A DNA stretch of 64,000 nt from Hysterangium stoloniferum (Eukaryota > Basidiomycota > Agaricomycetes > Hysterangiales > Hysterangiaceae), in the NCBI GenBank assembly GCA_015178975.1, contig WHVD01000144.1:124001-188000 (forward strand), written 5' to 3'. Below, piece after piece: positions 1 through 11,542 of this stretch (its first letter is position 1; each line of letters begins with the position of its first letter). A model generated the notes under the pieces. It ran no database searches, was not told the DNA's origin, and was given only the letters and a program-made list of their open reading frames with translations. A program made the translations under genes and the position numbers.

Positions 1-1158
1 GGCTCATTGTGTCATGTAGCCCAATTTTGTCGTATGATTTTTTCCCTTGAGATTAAATGTTCACAGTTGCACTGAACATTTTCAATTTAGAATTCATTTC
101 GCTGTTTTGTTATGGAGCGTGTCAGATCCTCGTACCATTCGACTTTTCCTCCAACCACCTCATTCAAATAGTGGAGCAATGTGGGCTGACCACGCTCAAT
201 ATATTCTCTCACTGGTTCACGAAACACTTGAAAAATGCCCGTAATGATCCTACACTCATGTCTGTTCTTCAATCAATACATCAAATATATTGTGGTGGAG
301 CACCAATGCCGGAGGAGGATCTTGATTGGGCCTGTTCGAATGGTTTGCACATTATGGTAAGTATCCGTTTAGTCCCATTGTATTGAGACATTCAGCGGAG
401 GTGCCACATCATCTTAGATGAGGTTTGGATTGACCGAGACGGGTCCGCTTTTAATATCGGACAATGTGCGAGGGGAGAAGCCGGTAGCATATAAAACTCT
501 GGGTGTTGAGGGTTTCCATCACCACTTTGTTCCTGTTGAGGACCCTTCCTCGCTCAGTGGCGAAACGCTATTGGAGCTTGTTGTCCTTTCTGAATCACCG
601 GACTGTCCTGATGTCTCTTTTCGTTCCGCCGATGGTCATTTTCATACGAAGGATTCTTTCATAGAACTTTCCCCTGGACGTTATGTCTTTTGTGGTCGAC
701 TAGATGATCGCCTGCTGGTGGGCGGCCGCATTTATGATACAAAGTACGTCGATATTGGCTAAACCAGACAGTGGTTGGTTGATTACCACTACTCAGGGCG
801 ATCGAAACATATACAAACAAGCAGTGCAGCGATGTGATCACAGATTGCATCGTTGTAGGTGGTGGTCGTTTTTCTCCAACTCTCATCGTTGAAGCAAACT
901 CTCATGGTTTTGATGAAGCAAAAGTAAAAGCAGAGGTCGCTATCAGATTAGAAGCTTTCAACGAGAGGCTCTATCCGTCCGAGCGCATCAAGTCTGCTCA
1001 CATTCTTGTTGTAGGAGCTGGAACATTACCCCGAACTGTGAGTTCTGGGCTTTGTCAGTTGTAAATTGTCTAAACGATATCCTAAGGGCAAGGGAAACAT
1101 TCAGCGCGGCGTTGTGGAAAAGGGGTTCAAAGCACAGTTGGACGAACTAGATAACTAA
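1..1158 (+). CDS. Adenylate-forming (AMP-binding, ANL superfamily) enzyme, 3' part
   Basis: C-terminal half of an acyl/aryl-adenylating domain that activates a carboxylic acid with ATP. The 5' part lies outside the window. I read exons 91-356, 418-743, 797-1037 and 1087-1158, with a possible exon ending at 31; the introns 357-417, 744-796 and 1038-1086 are GT-AG and 49-61 nt long, and the frame stays open across all joins. Visible motifs in order: YCGGAPM, FGLTETGP (the A5 YGxTE-like motif), GRLDDRL (hinge region) and LPRTGKGNIQR with the C-terminal catalytic lysine. The stop TAA follows LDELDN. The protein ends right after the adenylation domain, as in stand-alone enzymes; an NRPS-like reductase would continue into carrier and reductase domains. 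Substrate cannot be told. Family call firm, exact start unknown. Confidence 0.8.
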
Positions 1159-1678
1159 GCCTCAAATGATTCCAGCAATACTCTTTTCTTGACATGCTTC
1201 GTAAAACTACTGCATTATCAATACATAATACCTTGATCTAGTAAAACGTCCAGCCCCGTTTGAGTCTGGTCCGGCTGAGCCCACCAAGGCTTAATTTGTA
1301 AACTGAGCAACTGTTGGATTAGCAAGCGTGCATTAGTCCCTTTATGTTGTCGGAAAAATCCGAAAATCCTGATCAGGCCTGTCGGGCTGGCTAGATGCCG
1401 CACCCGTGTATCTTCTATTTGTAACCTAATTAGCTTGCCACATAGCCCCTTGAACTCCGACCTAACTAGAATGCATAAGCTACTCTCCAGCTTCGTCTAC
1501 TTCGTTATGAACGTGCGAGGAGCGGTATGGTTGGGTAGAGGGAGTGTTAGCTCTCCGCGTATGCGTGGGAAGACTCGCCGCTCACCCAATAAGGCCTGGC
1601 TACAAAAACGCGGCGAGGCTACACCGCTCACCCAACCTAAGTAGCGATATTTCCGACAGTAAGGTTCCCTATGTGTCG
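1159..1678. other. Gene-free stretch left of the DIRS element
   Basis: No convincing exon on either strand. The part from about 1500 to 1650 carries GC-rich imperfect direct repeats around CCGCTCACCCAA, which occurs at about 1579 and 1629. It may contain the unrecognised 3' terminal repeat of the neighbouring DIRS-like element. Confidence 0.3.
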
Positions 1679-2563
1679 TTATGCGATTTGCTCGAAGGCT
1701 CTAATGTATGCCTCATAGGCTAATGATTTCCATCTCCCTGCCAGTCTCACAATTTCAGGGTCGACTCCTTGTGCTAAGAAAAAGGAAGTTCCCCTGATAC
1801 GAAATGAATGGCCGAAGGTTGTTTGCCATCCCCATGTATTGAGAATTGTGTTTATTTGCTCGAGTGCTGCTTTCTTGACTAATGGTCTTATTTCACCCTT
1901 GTTATCTTGCCAGCAAAAGAGTGGATCATCAGGTCCTGCTGGGACAATTCTCAATAGGTTGATGAGGGCTTCAATTGGGCAAGCTCTCTGCTGGTCTGTT
2001 AGGAATACTGATTGGGACATGCTGGTTTTGGCAGTTTTTGTTGAAGGTAAGTCTAAGTGTGCATACCATTTGCAATTGTCGTCCCAACTAATCAGTGCAT
2101 CCTTGCACTTTAGGTGTTTGTTGCCATTGAAATGCAATCTAGATTGGACTGATACCTCTCCAAATCTCATCAGCCCCCAAAATGCACATGATGATATGGC
2201 CCAAATACAAGCATTGAAGGGGTCATCCAAATTCAGGGACATCTTCAGTGCGAACAACATTTTAAATTTTATTGGCAGTCTTGGGGGCTTTTTCCGAGTA
2301 TTGCCCTGTAAGTTCTCCAGTCCTCTCAATGACCACTCTATTCTTGTATGCTCATCATTTGATAATGGTGGTGGCCAACCTTGGGCTGTATGCCACACTC
2401 TAATTGCTGATAGGTATTTCTGTGTGTCACTAATCAAAATTGTTTCGAATGCCATTCTGGCCATCAATGCCTCTCCCAGGCATAATGGGTCTGCTGCCAC
2501 CCAGAGGGTGAAAGAGTGCAAGACTGGAAAGGATGCCAGCAGCCTGTCTGTTTCTGCCACCAA
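1679..2563 (-). pseudogene. DIRS tyrosine recombinase domain (fossil part)
   Basis: Open frame of 294 codons. It has the expected order of a tyrosine recombinase: a core-binding helical region, FWGLMRFGE with the first catalytic arginine, HSFR as the HxxR box, LAGRWKS, and a tyrosine in YEAYIRAF as candidate nucleophile. In DIRS elements this enzyme joins circular cDNA into the genome. It is the best preserved part of the element. The open frames on the opposite strand here are shadows. Confidence 0.8.
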
Positions 2564-2609
2564 GAATATGTCACAAAATATATGGAACTTGTGCAGGCCT
2601 GATCCATAG

Positions 2610-3294
2610 CTACCTGCATCTCATAGTGTACACCTTGGAGGCTACTGATGTGAGCAACTGTAATATTGGGTGTTGCACTGTAGCTGGTGGTGGTATGTTG
2701 ATCCCTTTCCACTTAAACAACCTTTCTCCAGCTTTGCATGGTGGTCTCAATACTGACAGGGCCAGGTGCAATTGAACTGGTGTTATTGATTGCAATGATG
2801 AGGCAAATGGTGCCGATACCCTGGCTGGTGCTACCATGATTGGATATGTATCAAATGTCCAGGAATCTCCAGACTGGCCTGTGTATGTGCTGCTGGACAA
2901 CCTTTGAGGAATTTGGCAACTTGTCCTTGTGAGAGAGCATCTGCAATGTTGTGCCTCAATGGTATGTATTTGGCTCTCAGTTGCAAACGATTTATGGCTA
3001 ATAACTTGTAAACCTTTGTTTATTTCCTTGTTGCATGAGTGGTCCTTGTTTAAAATGGTGACTACACCTGTATTGTCTGACCACACCAAAAAAATCAAAT
3101 GTGCTGGGTCCTGCCACTGTGTTGAACCATTCTGCAATGCTAACCTTAGGCCCATCTCCACAGTGACTGTCTCTGCCCAACCAATATTGCATTGGCAATG
3201 TGGGCCTACTTTGAAGCCAGGAGCCCACTTCCATACCACCCATTGGTGCTGATCACCACACCTAGTCCAAAGGACATACTGGCATCTCCCCACC
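2610..3294 (-). pseudogene. DIRS RNase H domain (fossil part)
   Basis: Contains the TVEMGLRLAL and LVWSDNTGVVTILNK stretches typical of the DIRS RNase H-like domain, which removes RNA from the RNA-DNA hybrid. It ends where the solo LTR at 3295 was inserted; the element resumes at 4149. Confidence 0.65.
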
Positions 3295-4148
3295 TGTTAA
3301 GTTCATGAACAAAGCTCCACGGATAGTCCCATGGAGGTTTCCGGTAATTATTCTGAACACACACTTGCTTCCAGGAATTGTCCCACAGAGTCCCTGGGCA
3401 ATAAGTCTGGGGGAGTTTCCAGGGATTATTAGTACAAGGGAAGGTGGTATCAGAATACATAATTACCAGAAAGGCAAGGTAAACGACTGAGATGGACTTG
3501 GCTTCAGCTTATAGGCTGCACCCTCGTACACTCATTCGGGTGTCCATATTTCGAGCTGACAGAATGCATACAGGAAGATATAGATTCCAGAGTTCCCGTG
3601 GGAGTTCCAGGAATCAAGCATGCAGACAGACAAGAGGACTAGAGACTGTTCAAGGGTCAAACTTGTTCAGGGGAAAACTTGTTTGAGATTGAAACTGGAT
3701 TCTAAGTACATGAATATAGCAGACTTATATAGACTGTGAAATGTAATAATACCAAATCCGGTATTAATGAGAGGCAGAACGTATTAAACATAAAATGAAA
3801 CAAGTAAATACTAAACTGGGAATTAGGGACAGAACGGAACGGGAGCAGAGAACAAATCATGACAGGTCATTTAACCATAACTGGAGCAGGGCTCAGTTAG
3901 AGGGGTTCCAGAAGTCCGGTCTGAGTCCGGTCGGAGTGGTGTATGTAGGGTGGAGTCCAAGGACTGGTGTATGAGACACAGAGGGTTAGGTGCAGACAGG
4001 TGGGGTGCGTACAGAGAGTCAGGCATAAACAAGTTGACGTGCAGGCTCCGGTGGGGACTCTGGTTGTAACTATACAATATAAAGGGTCGGGAGCATGTAG
4101 GACAGGGTCTGGGGGCCCGGAGGCTGGCGGGTTTTCCGGTTCCTGACA
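3295..4148 (-). mobile_element. Solo LTR, family A/B (copy A1)
   Basis: Starts TGTTAAGTTC and ends CCTGACA on the plus strand, and is flanked by a perfect 5-bp target-site duplication CCACC (3290-3294 and 4149-4153). It sits inside the DIRS copy 1. In opposite orientation its ends match the family at 15184 and 30034. No internal region is present, so it is the product of LTR-LTR recombination. Many CpG sites kept in copy A3 are TG or CA here, which suggests greater age. Confidence 0.88.
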
Positions 4149-4321
4149 CCACCATCCTATGTCCATAATTTTTGGTGCTGTGATGTGCAGTTCATTTGGT
4201 AGGTGTTGTAGTATAAACTGAATTCACGACATGTCTGCTTGGACTGCTGGGCTGGGTGGGAATGCTGCCCTTCATGATTTGAAGCTGTGTATGAATGCAG
4301 TGATGGAGCAAAGGAGTGGCT

Positions 4322-5354
4322 TCATCCACAGAAAGATAGTTTTCCATGAAGGCTCTCTGCCTCAGTCACTGAGAATTGACTCCCTTCTCCCATCCACTGC
4401 TTGACAAGTCCCAGTGTCCCGTCAAACTTCTCTTGTGGTAGTGCTACTGTCCTGGCATCCAAATCCCACATAAAGCCAATGTATTTCTGTACTGAAGAGA
4501 ATGGTCTCATTTTGGTCTTGCTCCATGGTATACCAAACTATGCTGTCAAGGTAATGAAATCATCCTCTGTCCAAACCTGTCCTGGTAAGCAAATAACCAG
4601 GAAATTGTACACCCATTTGAGCAGCCATCCAAAGCCCACTTTCCAGTATAAGGTTATAAGCATATCCACTATGCCACTGAATACCCCTGCACTTGAGGCC
4701 AAACTGAATGTGACTGCATGGTTGATGTACACTAAGCCATCCCAGAAAACACAACATGTATTCTGCTGGTCTGGCCTTATGGGAGTTATTTGGTAAGCTG
4801 CTGATATGTTGAAGGTTGCTGCCACTGAACCATCTGGTAATGATAAAATTAATGCTGCTGCCTCCACAAACATGCCCCATTCCATTGGGAAATCATCAGA
4901 ATTTATGCAATTGTTTATGGAGGAATGAATTGGGTCATTTTGAGGGAAAGAGAGGTCCTGGATCATATAATATGTGTTTGAATTTGGTTTTGGGATTAGT
5001 CCCAGGGGAGATGTCTGAAATGGTCCTATGACCTGTTCTAGGTCCTCTGGCACAAAGCCTTTGGAGTAATGACCTGCTTCCTGCTTGCCCCTTATATACT
5101 TGGTTATGAAGTTCATATCTATTAATGATGATTTGTGGTTCTTGAAAAATAGCTGTTTGTGTAATATAGTGTTTCACTCTGATGTTGAATCCATTGATTA
5201 AACCTGCTATAATATTTTGCCAGTCCTGTAATATACTGTATTCACTCAATGTACATACTACCCTGGTGGGGTCAAGTGGCATTATGACCCTCCTTGGGTC
5301 AAAGCCATTTGCAAGCTCCTGCTCCATGGCAATCCTCAAAGTAGATGCTGCATG
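4322..5354 (-). pseudogene. DIRS reverse transcriptase domain (fossil part)
   Basis: Pieces of a DIRS-type reverse transcriptase: SPLGLIPKP, the palm segment AATFNISAAYQITPI, and QKYIGFMWDLDARTVALP with the following SLHGKLSF, which are characteristic C-terminal motifs of this RT type. Broken into several frames. The N-terminal side stops at the LTR inserted at 5355. Confidence 0.7.
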
Positions 5355-6058
5355 TGTTAAGTTCTGGAACACAAAGGTAAGTTCCAAGGAAGTCCTGTGG
5401 AGGTTTCCAGTAATTAATTCTGAACACTTTCTTCTAGGAACTGTCTCATGGAGTCCCCAGGTAATAGGTCCAGGGAGTTTCTGGGGATATTAGTACAAGG
5501 AATGTGGTATCAGAATAATTACCAGAAGTGGTGCTGCTGAGATGGACTTGGCTTCAGCTTATGTGCTGCACCCTCATACATACACTCATTCGGGTGTCCA
5601 TATTTCGAGCTGATGGAATGCATACAGGAAGATGTAGATTCTGGAGTTCCTGTGGGAGTTCCGGGAATCGAGCGTGCAGACAGACAAGAGGACTAGAGAC
5701 TGGATCAGGACATATTCAGGGTGTAACTTGTTCGAGATTCAAACTGGATTCTAAGTACATGAATATAGGAGACTTGTATAGACTGTGAAATGTAATAATA
5801 CCAAATCTGGTATTAATGAGGGGTGGAACTATTAAACATAAAACAAAACAAGTAAATACCAAACTAGGTATTAGGGATGGCACAGAATGGGAGTAGGGTC
5901 TGAAACATGACAGGTCATTAGACCACAATGGGAACAGGGTTCTATGCTCTGTTAGAGGGGTTCCAGGAGTCTGGTCAGAGTCCGGTGACAGGCACAGAGA
6001 GTCAGGTATAAACAGGTTGATTTGCAGGTCCAGCAGAGTCCAAGGACTGGTGCATGAG

Positions 6059-7155
6059 TGTGATGTAGCCAGTATATTTTTTAACGAATTTTCCCTTAAT
6101 TTTCCCGAATTTATTTCAATTCATTTTATTATAATTTTATTGTGAACTTTAGGCCTAATTCCTTTTAACTTCACATACATTAGTGACTGTCACACCTAGT
6201 CACACTAGTGATAGTCACATATGTTACAGTCACATAGTTGACTCATTAGCATTAGGTTCCATTCCGGGATCTCGGCCTCAGTAATTTATCAAACCTTCAA
6301 ATTCAGATTTAAAGGTTGGACCCTTGTCTCAGACACTGGAGTCATAGCACAGAAAAGGGGTAATAAATACTGAGACATGATATCATTATTGACTCACTAA
6401 TGATATCATAAAATAATTAAATAGTTAAATAATTAGTTATCAAAATGTATATAAGGAGGGCCAGAAATCCACAATAGAACAACTTATCAACTTATCTCAC
6501 ACATATTTTACAGCACAGCTCAGAAGCTTATCTCATCATCCTAAGGACAATAATAGCCTTAGCCTGATACACTAACTAACACTTGCAGTATCTTGAATTC
6601 TTTGTCAGCACTCTTGAACTTAGCTAATCATCTAAGTTCCCAGTTTCCCATAAATCTTTAGACTTATTAAATACATAGTAAACCTAAAACCTTTATTACT
6701 GATATCCCTGCCCATTTAGGTTATTCAAGAGCCCACTTTAACAGCACAGTTAATTGATCTTTAAACAAATGCTTGGATATTTGACCCTCAGACCATTTCT
6801 CTATTTATAAATTATTTAACAACTTGTTAATTCTTTATTTATAAATAGTAAACTCAAAAGCTACAAGAAAGCAAAGGCTTACAGCAAGTTTCTGCCAACT
6901 TATTGTGCATACATTCAACTCCCGATCCTTATTCTCAAGAAGACATTAGCTTTCATAGCACATGTCACTTCAAGTTCATCTGAATTTGTCAAGAGACCAA
7001 ACAAATATTGACTTTAGTTGTTTAAGCTTAACAGTGCAGCTAATTAATCTATCAGTACTTAAATTACTGGACCTCTATTTGTTTCTTTCTTGAAGCCCTT
7101 GCCATGTCAACATTTGTTAAACTATTTGAGAGAGTAAACAGCCGGATACCTTACA
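6059..7155 (+). mobile_element. Solo LTR, family E (copy E1)
   Basis: AT-rich LTR of 1097 bp starting TGTGATGTA and ending CCTTACA, with a perfect 5-bp duplication ATGAG (6054-6058 and 7156-7160). It lies inside LTR A2. Relatives are at 38402-39640 (same strand) and about 46765-47490 (opposite strand). No coding region. Confidence 0.88.
6448..6455 (+). promoter_or_regulatory. TATA-box-like site in LTR E1
   Basis: TATATAAG followed by GAGGGCC, conserved in the family E copy at 38961. It is the likely core promoter of this LTR family; the role is inferred from position and conservation only. Confidence 0.4.
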
Positions 7156-8280
7156 ATGAGACACAGACAAATCATGACAGGTCATGGGATCATACAGTGA
7201 CCTTAAAAACCCTTTCCATGTTGACCCCAAATGCAGTGTTTGAAGAACACCACCTTACAGCATGGGAATTACACTTAGCTTTGGTGGAGTCATACATACA
7301 TAGTACATCCTCTTGGCTACAATATTGCTCCCTGGGTCACGTAATTCCGATCACAGGGTATAGAGATATGATTAATTTAAGACAGCAATACTATGGAAAG
7401 GGTTTTTGCACTTTTGAACTGAACAGGGTATTTACATATTATCAGTACCTGGTATAACCACCTTTTGCTTTAAGCACTGCCTGAACCCTTCTAGACATGC
7501 TTTCAATCAATTTCTGACACTCCTCAACTGGTATTCTATCCCACTCCACTTGAATCCTTTCCCACAATTCATGAATTCCATTGGGGGGGTTTTCATGCTC
7601 TGCAACCCTTCTCTTGAGACAACCCCAGAGAGGTTCAATAGGATTCAGGTCTGGGGACTGTGCAGGTGTTACGACCGTGTCGTAACCGTGTCGCAATCTG
7701 ACAGTCCCCGAGAATACTACCGTCTATCGATGTTCCAACTTATTGATCAAGTCATTATTTTGGCAACCTTTGGAACACCGACACTGACGTATACCTTCAC
7801 GGTGATCAAACCTCATTTATGCCCCTGTCAAAATATACTCATACCATCTGGTTATGCTTTGATATGTCCCTTTTCATTATGATGATCCATTTTACTCTAC
7901 ATATGTTTCACATATGGCCATATATGTATACTTGTAGCCTGTGGACTATTCCCTTTTCTCGTAATCCCGCTCTTGGCTAAATCTCGGCTTCTGATCTTAT
8001 TGTAACCTTCCAGTTTCTAGTCAAGTCTATTTGTCAAATAGTGTTTCTGCTCTTCCCTTAGTTAGTAGTTTCTAGATGCTGATAACTTGTATATAAGACC
8101 CGCTGTAATGTAACTACTAGACAATCAGAATATCAACTTAGATCAACTTAGAATATTGACTTAGATCAACTTAGATACCCTTCTAATTTCCGACTCCATT
8201 ATCTATTCACGACCATGACATTCCGACTCCATCCGATTTACAATCCAACCTACATTTACGACTTCAACCTCTAATCTCCG

Positions 8281-8405
8281 ACTCTCAGTCTCCAACTCTC
8301 TCAGTCTCCAACTCTCTCAGTCTCCAACTCTCTCAGTCTCCAACTCTCTCAGTCTCCAACTCTCTCAGTCTCCAACTCTCTCAGTCTCCAACTCTCTCAG
8401 TCTCC
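8281..8405 (+). repeat. 16-bp minisatellite within LTR C1
   Basis: About seven near-perfect tandem copies of TCTCCAACTCTCTCAG. Neighbouring LTR sequence has looser TCCGACTC repeats, from which the array may have expanded. Confidence 0.85.
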
Positions 8406-8512
8406 GACCCCTCAGCCCAACCCTCAGTTTCTGATTGGTAGTTTACCGAGAGGTTTACTTGACAGGACTAGTTTCCACCCACCCGAAATTTAAGGACACC
8501 CGACGGTAACTT

Positions 8513-8547
8513 GCGAGGGCACAGCACATAAGCTGAAGCCAAGTCCT
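8513..8547 (+). repeat. LTR core motif shared between LTR families
   Basis: A segment of about 34 bp centred on ATAAGCTGAAGCC, with GCGAGGG just upstream and AAGTCC downstream. The same segment occurs in LTR sense orientation at 15899-15933 and 30788-30821 (family B), on the minus strand at about 3492-3525, 5543-5575 and 32930-32953 (family A), and on the minus strand at about 40385-40421 (another LTR). The rest of these LTRs is not alike by eye across families. Confidence 0.7.
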
Positions 8548-9989
8548 TCCCTTCGGTCCCCATCGGTCAACCGACATCCGTCAGTTTCTGCTCTTAACAG
8601 CAGGCCAACCCATAGTCCTGAATTCTTGCTCTTCTAGCTAGTTCTTGACCAGCCTGCAGGTATACTTAGGGTCATTATCCTGCTGAAAGATGATATCAGA
8701 AGGATTGAGACCATAATACTCCAGGGTTTGCTAAAGCTCATCCTTCAAAATTTGAAGATAGAGGTCTCCATCCATCCTACCATCAATCTTGCTAGCAAAG
8801 CCAACTTCCTCCCAAGTCATACAACCCCACATCATGAGAGAACCTCCTCCAAACTTCAGAGTTCCCTCTACCAGCCTATCATTAAGGCCTTCACCTGCCC
8901 TTTTCCATGCCCATTTATGTCCATCTGACCCTAGGCAATTGATTTTGGTTTCATCAGACCATATAACCTTCTTTCAGTCCTCCATAGTCCAATCTTTGTG
9001 AGCATAGGCAAAGTTCAAGTGAGCTTTGCAATGCCTAGTGGAAAGAAGGGGGTGTTTTGACTTGACCACAGCCTTCATACCAGCTTTCTTCAAGTGGAGG
9101 CAAACTGTACTGGCAGAGAGGGGCTGGTTGATAATGTTGGTAAGGGCTTTGGTCACTTGGACAGCATTTTCAACTTTGCCAGAGGTGATGAGATGCTGAG
9201 CATGTTGAATATTTGTAGGAGAAAGCTTTGAGAGATGACCCCCAACAGCTTTGGGAAGGAGAGAACAATGTTTGGAGTGAAGTTTGGATATGGCAGATGG
9301 GCTAACACCAGTTCTCTTGGCAATAGCTTCACCAGAGTGGCCAGAATCAAGCAAGGAGAGGATGGTATTTTGTTGAGTAAGAGAGAGGGATCTGACCATG
9401 ATAGTGGTTAGGAATCAAGAAGTGTGGAAGTGTGAGAACTTTTTTAAACTCAGACATACTATTTACATGTATCTATCTATTTGTACCACAAATAATAGCC
9501 ATTATTCTATGATTTGACTGAGATCCTAGTCATCAGTTCAAAAGTGCAAAAACCCTTTCCATGGTATTGCTGTTTTAAATTAATCATATCTCTACACCCT
9601 ATGATCTGAATCACATGACCAGGAAGCAATATTGTAGCTAAGAGGATGTACTATGTATGACTCCACCAAAGCTAAGTGTAATTCCCACACTGTAAGGCAG
9701 TGTTCTTCAAATACTGCATTTGGGATCAACATGGAAAGGGTTTCTGAGGTCACTGTAACAGGAGCAGGGTTCTATACTCTGTTAGAGGGGTTCCAGGAGT
9801 CCAGTGAGTGGTCCATGAGATACAGAGTGTTGGGTGTATATAGGGTGGAGTCCAGAGTCCAGCCAGTTTTCCGGGTCATAACAGAAGGTGTCTAGTTGGG
9901 GGCAGACTGACAGAATGGGATGTGAGTCAAAGGGGACTTGAGGGATGAGGGTCAGGTTCTGGTGGATTCTGGATCTTTATACTGGTCCA

Positions 9990-11542
9990 GAAGATGGTTC
10001 AGAACCTAATATAATATCCAAAGGATACTCTGTGGAGGTCCCGGGAATGTGTCTTGACAGCATGTGTGGGCATTGATGCAGCTGTTGCCACATTTACAAG
10101 ATGATCCAAGCACCCAGCCAAAGCAGAATTGCTTACCATTGGAGACAGTGAGGGCCTGTTTGTTTTTGGCACCCTGCATGATTGGGACAGCATTCTTTCC
10201 TGCTGTTGTGATCTTTGCCCTGCACTTGGAGTAAAACTGTCCTTGTGCTCCACATTAAAAGCAATGAGATGTATCCTTCTCAGTGCATGGCCTCTTCCCT
10301 GGCAAGACCAGTTGGGATGGTGCTCCAGCTGATCGTGGGCACTTGGGTGGTGTGGCCATGGGGCAGTTCACTCTCACAGCATATAGTGCCATATGTGTTG
10401 ATATAATTGTCAATGCATCAGTGTCCAAACAACTCAAGTCATGAGACAAGTCTGAGCTGCCACTTCCTGCTGCTGGACATCATAATCCATAGAAACTTCC
10501 CAGCTATGTGATTTTGCAATAGATGTTGGTGTGCTGCAAGTGTATTGGCTCTATCTCAACTGGCATGCACTCTGGTGTGGTCCACTGCTGCTGCTGTGGC
10601 TGCTAGCCATTCGATTATGCTGATACCCTTCTCATTCTCATGCTCTAGCCCTTTGGCCACAATACTACCTGATAGTGAGAAGATGAACTCTTCTGCACCC
10701 CTCTCTGCTTTCTGCCATGCTTCGGTGGTGAGTGCAATATAAGGGACATAATGGAGGTTTCTAAAGGTCTCTTCCACTTTCTGTGGAATCACTGGAAATA
10801 CATGCATGAGTCAGAAGCTCATACAAATATGGTACAGTCAAGAAAGCACAGCACAGCAGACCCAACTGCATGTGTTGTGCTGTGTGCATTCTGCAATGCA
10901 GCTAGGCTGTACACCCGATACCACAGACATGCATTCCACAATGCCATGAAACTGTCTGCCTGGTGTGGCACATGCACGTTCCACAGTGCAAATGGCTGTC
11001 TGTATGGCCATGTATCACACATAGTGCACCTTTGGGCCATCTAACCGTGATGTAGGAAAATGGGAGGGGTACTCATGGATCTCTAGTGGGTTTGCCTTGA
11101 AGCCTGGAATAATCTCTGGAATCAGTGTCCTCCTGCCGCTTTGGGTTTCCTCAGCTGGGACAGTTGTAGCCATGGTCCACCACAGTTCCTTTGGGGGGCC
11201 CACAAACAATCTCATCACTCCTTCTAGCAAATCCATTGTGGGTCTCCCCTCTTGATTACTGGGGCTATTATCAGTTGATAGCAGGTGCCTGTGTGGTGTT
11301 AACCATGCCATCTGAGCATCCAATAACTCAATTTCCAAAGCAGAGTGAGGGCCTAGTGGCCACATATTCCCACCATCAGTAACAGCCTCCATTGGTGGTA
11401 CTGCTAGCAAATTTGAGGTCCCATCCACCCTAGAAGGTACATTCTCCAGCCCTGCATCTGTGTGGGATAGGTGCTGCCAATCCTCACTCAGATTAATACC
11501 CAGGTGTGCAAATACCCCTTGTGGCAAGGATCCAGATGTCAT
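9990..11542 (-). pseudogene. DIRS ORF1 (gag-like) region (fossil part)
   Basis: The N-terminal frame (11015-11542) matches the ORF1 start of copy 2 through the shared IPEIIPGFKANPLEI segment. Further 3', at about 9990-10450, are two cysteine-rich motifs: a knuckle-like CGAQGQFYSKC and a CCCH-like segment (FCFGWVLGSSCKCG and on), as in DIRS nucleocapsid-like proteins. At about 10880-11015 lie three degenerate units of a repeat of about 41 bp around GCATTCCACAATGCC, also present in copy 2. Broken. Confidence 0.6.

Larger units (their letters stand above)
7667..8599 (+). mobile_element. Solo LTR, family C (copy C1), inside the mariner element
   Basis: 933-bp LTR starting TGTTACGACCG and ending CTCTTAACA, with a perfect 5-bp duplication GCAGG (7662-7666 and 8600-8604). 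It lies within the transposase gene and is the youngest layer of this nest. Related truncated copies are at 19567 and 37526. It carries a minisatellite (8281-8405) and the motif of about 34 bp shared with other LTR families (8513-8547). Confidence 0.9.
7442..9399 (-). pseudogene. Tc1/mariner transposase, broken
   Basis: DDE transposase. N-terminal piece 8974-9399 starts MVRSLSLTQQ and holds a helix-turn-helix (GEAIAKRTGVSPSAISKLHSK) and a second DNA-binding fold. The middle (about 8605-8975) carries IWSDETK with the first catalytic Asp and FQQDNDP with the second. The C-terminal piece 7442-7696 has QSPDLNPIEPLW, the usual segment holding the third acidic residue. Two in-frame stops are seen, one just after the WTMED segment at about 8974 and one in the segment before MGWPA at about 8629, and the solo LTR divides the gene between MGWPA and QSPDLN. 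It cannot make a full transposase as it stands. Confidence 0.82.
7195..9755 (-). mobile_element. Tc1/mariner-type DNA transposon, interrupted
   Basis: Element of 2561 bp with ends CAGTGACC and GGTCACTG inside TA target duplications (7193-7194 and 9756-9757). The terminal inverted repeats are long: about 230 bp can be followed inward on each side with mismatches, up to the shared segment around TTTTTGCACTTTTGAACTGA. It carries one transposase gene on the minus strand. A solo LTR of family C (7667-8599) split that gene. The element is itself inside LTR A2. Confidence 0.9.
5355..9883 (-). mobile_element. Solo LTR, family A/B (copy A2), split by two later insertions
   Basis: LTR sequence of about 0.86 kb beginning TGTTAAGTTC and ending GTCATAACA, in DIRS copy 1. 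It is interrupted by a solo LTR of family E (6059-7155) and a Tc1/mariner element (7195-9755). The internal GTTCTATRCTCTGTTAG segment occurs on both sides of the insertions, as in copy A3, so the LTR carries an internal duplication. No clean target-site duplication could be found at its outer ends. Confidence 0.75.

Noticed and set aside
1839-2609. Plus-strand frame of 256 codons opposite the tyrosine recombinase
   Set aside because: The minus strand has recombinase motifs in order; the plus frame has no recognisable features and is a shadow.
8281-8405. Regular short repeats resembling a CRISPR array
   Set aside because: Units are head-to-tail without spacers, lie within an LTR, and the DNA is clearly eukaryotic. 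The same holds for 40801-40905.
5350-9888. Target-site duplication for LTR A2
   Set aside because: Flanks GCATG and GAAGG do not match; no duplication claimed for this copy.
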